64,000 bases of DNA from positions 126,774,640 through 126,838,639 of the forward strand of contig OY755039.1 of assembly GCA_963576565.1 (NCBI GenBank), in the 5' to 3' direction. Position numbers and translations under genes: made by a program. The notes below the pieces were generated by a model that was given only the letters and a program-made list of their open reading frames with translations, made no database searches and was not told the origin of the DNA. How positions within the stretch are numbered: position 1 is the stretch's first letter; every line of letters starts with the position of its first letter. This document shows positions 35,272 to 45,070 of the stretch, piece by piece. The DNA is from Aspidapion aeneum (taxonomy: Eukaryota; Arthropoda; Insecta; Coleoptera; Brentidae).

Positions 35272-38114
35272 TGTAAGAGGGTTTCGTCATCTAACGAATT
35301 TTCCCCTACTTTTGACGTCCCAGGGTTTCGGTCGATTCACTCCTGGGATTTCGAGGGATAGAATCGATCGAAATTTTGCCTCGGGCGCCACTCTAGGAAA
35401 TAAGGGAGCCTAGAGTCTCCCTTGCCTCTCGGGTATGCTTTTAAACAGTGGAGAATAACCAGGTAAGTAAACTACAATTTCATTAAAAACTCAATTTCTA
35501 TAAATACTAGTTTATGTGTATTTTGTCATTTTAATTTAGTGGTACAAACCCTCAAAGAAAATAACTAAATATATGCAACTTAATAAATAAAACAAAACTA
35601 TAAATGCCTTATTTCTATCAAGTCAAATAAAAAAAAAACTCCAGTTTACTTTGTTTGCGCTATTCTAGCACAGACAGTTAGGTATTTAAAAAAAAAGTGA
35701 AAGTTATGAAAAAGGACCTAAAACTCAACGCCTTATCACCTCGGAACTCTAACAAAAGGATTTAACAAATCTGGTTAGGTCCGATTAGATCGGATGGACG
35801 TTAGTTAAATACTGATTTCTTTTTGCCCCAAAAAGACTTTTCCCAACATAAAAAAAAATTGGAGAAAGATTTCCTTAAACAGCTGGTAGTTAATTACATA
35901 CTATAATTTTACAAATTTACGGCTATTTAACTGGAAGAAAACGAAACTTTACCAACTTTGAAGTTTCACAGGACTGGTCGGGTCATATATGTCTCGCGGT
36001 TCGGTTCGGTTCATGTCGGTTATGTACAAAAGAAACGGAAAGAAAAATTAAACAGAATATTTACAAATAGAAACGGAATGTGGTACCACTTTAACAGGTT
36101 TAATTTACGGTGAGAGCATATATGTCTTACGGTAACAGGTAACAGGTTATTTACAAAAGAAACGGATAAAAATTTAACTATACCAACTTTTAAGTTTATA
36201 AGGTCGCGGTGGCAATAACGAAGCAATAATCGTGACAGAAAAAAATCGTTAATTATGAAAAATAAAAAGAGAATTAGGAAGAAATTAATAAATACCAGGT
36301 TTTATCTAAACGGGAGAGCTGGCTGCACAAAGCCGCGATGATTATGAGTCGGTGACGAAACATACGGCCCACGAAATATAATCTATAGCTTTGTTATCAT
36401 TTTTGCTTCCTCGAAAGAGAACAAAAATAATAATAAAAAATTGGGATTCGGGAAACGAGGACGGGGGTTTAGCAAAGCGCTGCAATTATGAGTCGGTGAC
36501 GAAACATACGGCCCACGAAACATAATCTATAGCTTTGTTATCATTTTTGCTTCCTTGAAAGAGAACAAAAATAATAAAAAAACGGGAAACGGGAAACGAG
36601 GACGGGGGGTTTAGCAAAGCGCTACAATTATAAGTCGGTGACGAAACATACGGCCCACGAAATATAATCGATAGCTTTGTTATCATTTTTGCTTTCTCGA
36701 AAGAGAACAAAAATAATAATAAAAAAAACGGGAAACGGGAAACGAGGACGGGGGTTTAGCAAAGCGCTACAATTATGAGTCGGTGACGAAACATACGGCC
36801 CACGAAACATAATCTATAGCTTTGTTATCATTTTTGCTTCCCTGAAAGAGAACAAAAATAATAAAAAAAACGGGAAACGGGAAACGAGGACGGGGGGTTT
36901 AGCAAAGCGCTACAATTATAAGTCGGTGACGAAACATACGGCCCACGAAATATAATCGATAGCTTTGTTATCATTTTTGCTTTCTCGAAAGAGAACAAAA
37001 ATAATAAAAAAATGGGATTCGGGAAACGAGGACGGGGGTTTAGCAAAGCGCTGCAATTATGAGTCGGTGACGAAACATACGGCCCACGAAACATAATCTA
37101 TAGCTTTGTTATCATTTTTGCTTCCTTGAAAGAGAACAAAAATAATAAAAAAACGGGAAACGAGGACGGGGGTTTAGCAAAGCGCTACAATTATGAGTCG
37201 GTGACGAAACATACGGCCCACGAAACATAATCTATAGCTTTGTTATCATTTTTGATTCCTTGAAAGAGAACAAAAATAATAAAAAAAACGGGAAACGGGA
37301 AACGAGGACGGGGGTTTAGCAAAGCGCTACAATTATAAGTCGGTGACGAAACATACGGCCCACAAAATATAATCGATAGCTTTGTTATCATTTTTGCTTT
37401 CTCGAAAGAGAACAAAAATAATAAAAACCAGGACAAGGGAAACTGGTGTGTCAAATCCGGGATGATTATTACTTGGTGACGAACCTGCAGCCCACAAGTA
37501 ATAAACCCGATTTGTTTCTTAATTTTCTTGCGAAAGAAAATTAATAAATACCAGAAAACATGTAAGATACTAACGGGAAATCCTGGGATCGGGAAAGGAC
37601 AAACAAGTAATTTGCACGGTTCAAAATAAATTCAAATCAAATAGAATTATAAAAACTTTGACTAAGGCAAAAACGAGGTTTCTTTTATAAATCCCATTCT
37701 TACCAGAAACCGGTCGACATCTACACACACCGCGTACCACCTATACATTGTGCTCGAACAAGAAACAAATCTCGAATCCCCGTATGGGCGAAGGCATTAC
37801 TGTTTTATAGGCTAGAGCTCGGCTACAAATCGAGAACCAACGGAAATAACCGAATGAAACCCAACCACGTTTTTAAAAATGAACGTGGATTGACTTATTC
37901 GGAATATTATTTTATCTAGTCTTTTTGCAACAAACGTTTTGAAAGGCTTTAATGATATTCATATGTCAAAACGGCATTTTTCCTCGGAAAATATGAAACA
38001 AAATTAATAAGCGAAAATTGAGTCAGGTTTCAGTAAAAATATTTTTTAACTGTCTGAGCTTAAATAGTCTAGAAAATTAATTAAAACAATAAAAAAAATA
38101 GTAACTTCGTTACA
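35272..38114 (-). repeat. 3' LTR of the LARD-like element
   Basis: On the minus strand it starts TGTAACGAAGTTAC and ends CCCTCTTACA. In a side-by-side reading I found one clear substitution against the other LTR (36117 against 45916). It contains about eight tandem copies of a 142-bp unit. Confidence 0.92.
36346..37460 (-). repeat. 142-bp tandem repeat inside the LTR, about 8 copies
   Basis: The landmark AGTCGGTGACGAAACATACG recurs at 36347, 36491, 36633, 36778, 36921, 37062, 37196 and 37338, so spacing is 134-145 bp. A degenerate ninth copy begins near 37465. Units differ in the number of GGGAAAC motifs before the GAGGACGGGG block. The same array is in the other LTR (46145-47259). Confidence 0.9.
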
Positions 38115-38128
38115 TTCCCCACCTACTT
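38115..38128 (-). other. Polypurine tract of the LARD-like element
   Basis: The minus strand reads AAGTAGGTGGGGAA directly before the LTR start TGTAACG, the usual layout for plus-strand priming in Gypsy-type elements. Confidence 0.7.
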
Positions 38129-39299
38129 CGGCAAAAAAAAAAGAACAAAAAAAAATAAACTCAATGACTACCTTTCTTTTTTCTTTTTTTTTAACCTTAC
38201 AAACGATTTACAAAATAACAAAAACTAAATTAAACAAAATAAAAAAAACAAAACCTGCATTTCTCTCTGATCATACCCATCGCTAGTGCCTCTTAATGCT
38301 CTTAATAGTCTTGACGGTCCTCCAATGCTGTTCAGATTTCGGTACAACTTTGGGCCGGCACCCAAGTTGAGTGGTTTTACGGAACACCCCTATACAAGAG
38401 TTGAAAATGCGGAACCTTGATAAACACCAAGGGAGCAGATTACTAACCATACGAAGCACCCTTAACCTCCTGCGCTTTCCTTAGAACCCAAATGTTGGTT
38501 TACAGAAACTCCAATGCTAAACATCTTTTGGTATTGTAGCTTCGGTTTTTAAAATGCACCATTTTCCTCGACTAAAGAAGTTGTGTCTAGCGGTGTTATT
38601 TTTATCGGCGAGTTATTTTAGGTTGTCATGACAACTTGTAACGGTTTCTTCAAGGTAAACCTACTACACGGTCTGTAGTGCCCCTAAATTTAGTAGGGGT
38701 TGACAGAACATTACTCACTAGACCTAGATCACTTTGGATCGGATCTGAGTAACAATTTTCCATAACAAATTGTTAAAATTTTCTAATGGGATACTGGCGA
38801 CAGCGGTTACAAAGTCGGTCATTTCCATTTGTTTTACCTCCTTCGGAGCCAGTATGGTGGTTTCCTCAATTGTATACATTGTAATTTACAACACCCTTAA
38901 GCTCTGAAAAGAGCTGTTCGGCTGTTCGGAAAGTGTACTGGTTAGATCTACTTTATTGTTCATGCGGATAGTTCTGCCTTAAGGTTAAATCGGAGTTTGC
39001 GAACGAGTTTGCTACTGACGGTACTTCAAAGTACATCAAGTTGGGCTTTCGAAGGAACACGCAACTTGAAGGAATAGCCTTGGACTGTGTATGTGGTAGT
39101 GCTCATGCGGATGGTACTGCCTTGAGGTTAAGTCGGAGTTTGCGAACGGGCTTATGGTGCTACTGACGCTACGTCAAAATTCATCATGTTGAGTTATTCG
39201 AAGTAGACTCGGTAACTTTAGAATAATTTTGGAGTGAGTTTGCGGTACTAATTGACCAGGTTGAGTGCGTAATTTGCTTCAAATTCAATTTTTCGTGAG
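38129..39299. other. LARD interior, first part, non-coding
   Basis: A-rich start, then a mixed segment with two diverged copies of a GCGGATGGTACTGCCTTAAG-like block (near 38960 and 39110). No protein recognised. Confidence 0.5.
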
Positions 39300-40870
39300 G
39301 GGTGGTACCCGGACCATCGGGTTTTGGATCTCGGAGTTCTAACTTTTGGCGGTTTCTAAAGTTATAAGTTTTTTTTTTCCGAAAATACCCCCGAATTACA
39401 GAAGGGATTTAAGTAATTTTAGCAACTCTAATCTGGATATTGACTGACCATCGGATTTTTCTACAGGGTGCCTGCTACATTATAACTTTTGGTGGATTTC
39501 CAAGTTATAAGTTGCTTACTGAAGCATCGGAAGTACTGTATTTATAGTGACCATCATATTTTGGATCTAGAAGTTATAACTTTTGGCGATTTCCAAAGTG
39601 ATAAGTTGTTGCCGGAAATACCCCGGGATTACAGAAAGGATTTAAGTAATATTATCTCCGAGTCTGGATTTTGACTGACCATCAGATATTTTCTACAGGT
39701 TGACTGCTAAGTTATAACGTTTGGCGGTTTCCAAAGTTACAAGTTGATTGATCACCGGTTTTTTTTCTCCAGAGGATTCATGGCTGCTGAGTTATAAGTT
39801 TTGGCGATTTTCAAACTTATAAGTTGACTGATTACCGGTTTCTTTCTTCAGAGGCTTAATGGCTGCTGCATTATAACTTTCGATGGGTTCCAAAGTTATA
39901 AAGTTTTTTTTTTAAGTACCCTTGAATTATTGGAAAAAAATAGATTAAATCTTAGAAAATAATCATCGGGTTTTTGGAACTCGGAGTTATAACTTTTGGC
40001 AGTTTCTAAAGTTAAAAGTTGTTGTCGGAAGCCCCTTAAATTTTTGAAGGGGTTAAAAAAAAATATTATTTTTTTTAAATAACTGGCCTAACCTCCGTGT
40101 TTTGGATCTTGAAGTTATAACTTTTGGCGGTTTGTAAAGTTATAAGTTGTTACTGAAAATACCCCTAAATTACAGAAGGCTATTTAAGTAATCTTAGAAA
40201 CTCTAATCTGGATTTTGACTGACCATGGGGTTTTGTCCACAGGTTGGCTGCTGAGTTATAACTTTTGGCGGTTTCCAAAGTTACAAGTTGACTGAATACC
40301 GGTTTCTTTCTTCAGAGGCTTGATGGCTGCTGCATTATAACTTTTGGGCGGGTTCCAAAGTTATAAGGTATTTTTGAAGCGTCCTTAAAGTATTGCAGGG
40401 TTTCAAAAAAAAATAGATTAAATCCCAGAAAATATCAGGATTTAAACTAATTATCGGGTTTTGGACTTCGGAGTTGTAACTTTTGGCGGTTTCCAAAGTC
40501 ATAAATTGTTGCCGGAAATACCCCTGAATTACAGAGAACTCTAATCTGGATTTTGACTGACCATCGGATTTTTTCTACCGGTTGGCTGCTGATTTATAAC
40601 TGTTGGCGTTTTCCAAATTTATATGTGGACTGATTACCGGTTTTCTTCTTTAAAGGCTTGATGACTGCTACATTATAATTTATGGTGGGTTCCAAAGTTA
40701 TAAGGTGTTTTTAAAGCACCCTTGAATTAAGGAAGGGGTTAAAAAGAAATAGATTAAATCTTAGAAGATAACTGGATTTAAACTAACCATCAGTTTTGGA
40801 TCTCGGAGTTATAACTTTTGGCGGTTTCCAAAGTTATAAATTGTTACCGGAAACAACCGTAAATTACTGA
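39300..40870. repeat. Tandem array of hairpin-forming units in the LARD interior
   Basis: About 14 units built on TTATAACTTTTGGCGGTTTC followed by CAAAGTTATAAG. The ends TTATAACTTTTGG and CCAAAGTTATAA are self-complementary, so many units can form a stem of about 12 bp with a short loop; variant units form shorter or imperfect stems. Units are spaced at about 80-150 bp with conserved linkers (GACTGACCATCGG, ATTACAGAAGGGATTTAAG, ACCGGTTTCTTTCTTCAGAG). Examples lie at 39479, 39567, 39792, 40110, 40255, 40335, 40465 and 40808. Confidence 0.85.
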
Positions 40871-41380
40871 GCTAATTTCCAGAATTTAATCTTAAAATTT
40901 AATTAACATAAAGTTAAAAAACAATAATAACTTTTATGCAATTTCGCTAACAAAAAAACAAAATTAAAAATAAAAAAAAATTAAATTATATTTGAGTCAA
41001 ATTATTTTATAATAATTTTTATTACGTAAAAAAAATATTTCCCCACATGGAAAACGGCTTCGTGCTTCAGTAAAGCAAATTCAAGTTTTAAACAAAAAAC
41101 TAAAATTTTAAAAATTGTTGATAATCGAAAAATATTTTTAAATTAGTTTTCTATTTGAACAGGATTTTCTTTTTAAATCTGTTTTTTTTTTGTTAATGGA
41201 ATTTATATGGTTAAACAAATATATTAATTTTTTTGTTTAAAAAAAACAATTCTACTCAAGAAAAAATATATGATTGTTGTTGAAATTACTTAAAAATTTT
41301 CTTTGTTTACAAAATTGAGATGCCAACTTCTAAACTCTTAGTATTGTCAGTTTAGAAGTTGGTACTCCGGTACGGAAACA
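40871..41380. other. LARD interior, A/T-rich spacer
   Basis: Very A/T-rich, no coding. It ends with the inverted pair CCAACTTCTAAACT / AGTTTAGAAGTTGG (41322-41361). Confidence 0.6.
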
Positions 41381-41384
41381 GGTC

Positions 41385-41940
41385 CAATTAGGTCAGATCA
41401 GGTCGGGACATGTTAGTTACGGCTAGGTCAGGTCAGGTCCGGATTCGTCAGGTCAGGTCCGGATATGTCACGTCAGGTCCGGATATGTCAGGCTAAATCC
41501 AACTAGTTTAGATCAAGTCAGATTTGACTAGGTCAGGTCCGGCTATGTCATGTCAGGTCCAACTAGTTTGGGTCAGATCAGGTCAGATCCGACTAAATCA
41601 GGTCCGGCTAGTTCGGGTCTGGTCCGGATGGGTCAGGTCAGGTCCGGATAAGCCAGGTGAGGATCTGCTAAGTCAATCAAGTCAGTATGGGTCAGGCCTG
41701 TTCCAGATCGATCAAGTCAAATTCGGATAGGTCAGGTCAGGTCCAGATATGTTCGCGTCTAGCGAGGTCAGGTCAAGTTCGGATATGTCAGGTCAGGTCC
41801 GGTACGGTTAGGCCATGTCAGGTCCGGATATGTCACGTTAGGTCCGGATATATCACGTCAGGTCCGGATATGTCAGGCTAGGTCCAGATAGGCCAGGCCA
41901 GCTTAGCTCAAATCAAGTCAAGTTCGGATACTTACGATTA
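41385..41940. repeat. 20-bp GGTCAGGTCCGGATATGTCA array
   Basis: Roughly 25 degenerate copies of GGTCAGGTCCGGATATGTCA. AGGTCAGGT pieces continue at low density to about 43270. Open frames here are repeat-derived and not genes. Confidence 0.9.
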
Positions 41941-42918
41941 GGTACATCTAAAGTCAATATAACAAATACAATTCCAACTACAAAATGGCTTTAAGAAAAA
42001 TTCTAATTTAATACAATGGTTTTCCAGTCAGGTCAGGTCATATCAAAACGGTTACGCGTTTCAAATAAATCAGGTTCGGTAAGGTACATGTCACACAGAA
42101 TCAAAATGAAAAAGCCAAAAATAATCAAAATTATAAACTAGGTCAGATCAGGATGGTCTGGTTTGACTGGTATTCTCAGAGCATGTCAGGTATAAAACCG
42201 GTTAATAATTTAAAGTTAAAAGAAAATTATTTAGTTTAACATAAAACATTTAAACACCTAATTGAAGTCAGGTCGGGTGACGCAGTATCTAGCTTTAATT
42301 AAAAGCCAAATGTCACAAAAAAAAATTATGCCAAAATAACTCACCTAGGATTAAAAAAAAAAAACTTATACCAAGAAAAAATTAGGTCAGGACAAGCTTG
42401 CTCTGGTTTGACTGGTAATCAGAGGGCAGGTCAGGTATTAGATCGGATAGTGATCGGATATCATTAATCATTTTTAAAAAAATTATTCGGTTTAAAATAA
42501 AACATTTATATTCTAGGTACTTCAATTTAGGTCAGGTGAGGCGGTATCTAGTTTTAATTAATTAATTTTAGCAAAATGTTTATGAATAAAAAAAATGTAG
42601 TCCAATATAACCATAAAATTTAATTATTATTAAAAATTAACGTCACCCAGAAAAAAAAAAAAAACAAAATCCAAAAAATTAGGTCAGGTATACAGTCGGT
42701 TTAATAATTTAAAAAAAAATATTAATTTTAAAACAAAAACATTTCAATAGTCACTTCTAGGTACGACAAGTCAGGTCAGATAAGGCAGTATCTAGTTTTA
42801 ATTAAAAGCAAAATGCTTATTAATAAAAAAAATTTGGCTAAAATAACAATAAGATATATTTAACGTCACCCAGTATTTTTAAAAAACAAAATCCAAAAAA
42901 ACACATTTTTTTTTTCAG

Positions 42919-42984
42919 GTTCGGTTCGGTTCGGTTCGGCTTGGCTCGGTTTGGTTCGGTTCGGTTCGGTTCGGTTCGGTTCAT
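42919..42984. repeat. (GGTTC)n pentanucleotide microsatellite
   Basis: About 13 GGTTC units with two or three variants. Short runs of the same pentamer occur in the LTRs (near 35998 and 45797). Confidence 0.9.
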
Positions 42985-43354
42985 TACTGGTGTAGTTTGA
43001 CGGGGAATCTCAGGGCAAATCAGGTATAAAATCGGATTATAAAATAATAATTACAAAAATAAATTGTTTAGTGAAAATAAAAAAAATACGTAATTACTTT
43101 TAGTTACTTTGAGTCAGGTCACGTGAAGTAGAACATAGTTAGGGTAGGTATCAGGGAGAATTAGAGTCACGCAGGATCTGGAAATAAAAAATAGAATCAA
43201 AAATTAAATCAGGCCAGCCAGGACCAACAACTCATATCAGGTTTCGTCCGGTAGTCTTAGGGCATGTCAGGTATTCGGTTTATTAATTAATAATAATAAT
43301 AAAAAAAATTATTTAGTGGAAAAAAAAAATTGTAATTACTTTCTACCACACAGG

Positions 43355-43845
43355 CCATGCTTTGACCCAAACTTCAATTTCTGAAATCTACCCCCACCCT
43401 TAAAAAAAACTAAAATGTATTTTGTTCAACTCCAGACTCAACCACCTTTCGTTTGATACTACACACGCCATATGTTCACTCAAACTCTAATTTTTAAAAT
43501 GACCCCCACCTTTTTTTTTTAAACAGAAAAAAAAACTAGAATTTATTTTGTCCATCTCCAATTTTTGTAATCTACCCCCACCATTTTATTTGGCTTATGT
43601 TTGGTGCATTTTTTTATTTTAAATAGGACCATCTTGACCCAAGACACAGCCCAGGTATCAAATCTCATTAAAATCGAGCACGCGGTTTTTGAGCCATGCG
43701 TGCTGGTCGTTACAGACAGACAGACATACAGACAGACAGCCGGGCGACAAAAAAGTTTCAAAATCATCCGAAACGCAAAGATATACAAAAAAATTTGAAA
43801 TCGGAGCAACTTTTTTTCTCGAAAAAAAATAGCTCCCACTACCAT
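43355..43845 (-). repeat. Palindrome-ended repeat, copy C, inside the LARD element
   Basis: Inverted relative of 3159-3850. It includes the CTACCCCCACC repeats, TCCAGACTCAACCACCTTTC, the GACAGACAGACATACAGACA run and CTCGAAAAAAAATAGCTCCC. One terminus seems truncated. Confidence 0.75.
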
Positions 43846-45048
43846 AGACAAAAGCGTTTTAGAAGAAAAAATAAAATCGCCACAGACAGACAAACGCAAG
43901 TACATGCAAACCTGAAATAAGATGTTTTACTTTGCAAAGGCTTAAATTCTTATTTCTCCAACAATACTGATAAAAAACAACAAGTAAGAAAAAAAACTTA
44001 CATTTATTTTATTAATTTATCCTTTTTTTTAGGTTCAAATATTTTTTTACACAAAAAAAAGTATCTCGCGCTTTAACAATGCATGAAAACAATAAATTTG
44101 AAATAACTGAATTCTGTTAAATTTAATAATTTCTCAACCAAAAATACTATCGACTCGATTCTTACGGTACTAGTTTTTTTTACACTTGAACAGTTTTAAG
44201 CAATTTAGAATAGAGTCTGGCAAATTTAATTACTTCTCAACCAAAAAGGCACAATGACATAATTGTATTCAATTTTTAAAAACTGCAAATTGGAAGCAAC
44301 TTCTGCCAATTTTCGTACCTTCCCAACCAAAAGGATATTAAATACTGAATATGTTTTGGACCGTTGCGGTGTAAGATTTTAATTTTTACCTTAGATAACT
44401 TAAATTTGCTAAATTATAACTTCTCAACCAAAAACCAGTTTTAATTGATGAAGATTTTTCAATAAATTTATAAAAATTAAGAACGTTTCCATAAAAATGA
44501 TTCCTAATATGGATTGAATATTTTGCAGTTTTGCATTTAATGAACTTTTTAGAAATAAAGTCTGACAATTTTAAAGACTTCGCAACGGAAAAGACCATGA
44601 CTATAAAGCATATGTACTTTACAGTTTTAATGATAAAATTATATTTATATTAAAAATTAAGCCGGAAATTTTGTTCCTTTTAACTTAAAACCGGTTTTTA
44701 TTTCACATTTTAGGATACAGCGATTGCAAATTAGATTTAATTGTCTTTTCTAAAAGTCTGCCAACATTAGATACTTCTCAACCAAAAGAAATACATAGAT
44801 TGTTTACGGGTCCGACTTTTCGATTTCTAAAGCAAGGCACCGTTTATAAGCCCCCTTTTTTGTTAATTTACATATCTCAGTAACTGGGAACCTGCTTATT
44901 TTGGTGATTACGATCAGAAAAAAAAAATTCAATATCTCCCTAAAATGATAAACCTACAAAATTAAGCCTAATTAATGCCTTATTCTCTTTTTAAAAAAAA
45001 TTATTTAAATAACCTGTCTGTTCTGTGCTAAAATGTGAGCAAACATTA
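43846..45048. other. LARD leader region, non-coding
   Basis: Contains about six diverged copies of a TTCTCAACCAAAA-centred unit, roughly 110-170 bp apart (near 44132, 44237, 44421, 44777). No protein recognised. On the element's own strand this follows the primer site. Confidence 0.6.
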
Positions 45049-45066
45049 GTCCCTGCTCGGGCGCCA
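45049..45066 (-). other. Primer binding site, tRNA-Lys(UUU) type
   Basis: The minus strand reads TGGCGCCCGAGCAGGGAC, 4 nt from the LTR. It differs by one base from the complement of the 3' end of animal tRNA-Lys(UUU). Confidence 0.85.
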
Positions 45067-45070
45067 AATT

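Noticed and set aside
35095..35361. 88-codon frame across the Gypsy leader and LARD LTR
   Set aside because: It crosses an insertion border, so it cannot be an original gene.
36020..37454. Series of minus-strand frames repeated in both LARD LTRs
   Set aside because: They are translations of the 142-bp tandem repeat; their similarity to one another reflects the repeat, not a protein family.
41524..41881. Open frames rich in RSGQ-type residues
   Set aside because: Produced by the 20-bp GGTCAGGTCC repeat.
41385..41940. Nuclear receptor response elements
   Set aside because: AGGTCA half-sites follow the repeat period and not a receptor spacing, so they are not called as regulatory sites.
43543..43905. 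120-codon minus-strand frame in the LARD interior as a protein gene
   Set aside because: It lies in the GACAGACAGACA-containing interspersed repeat, which also occurs outside the element, and has no domain.
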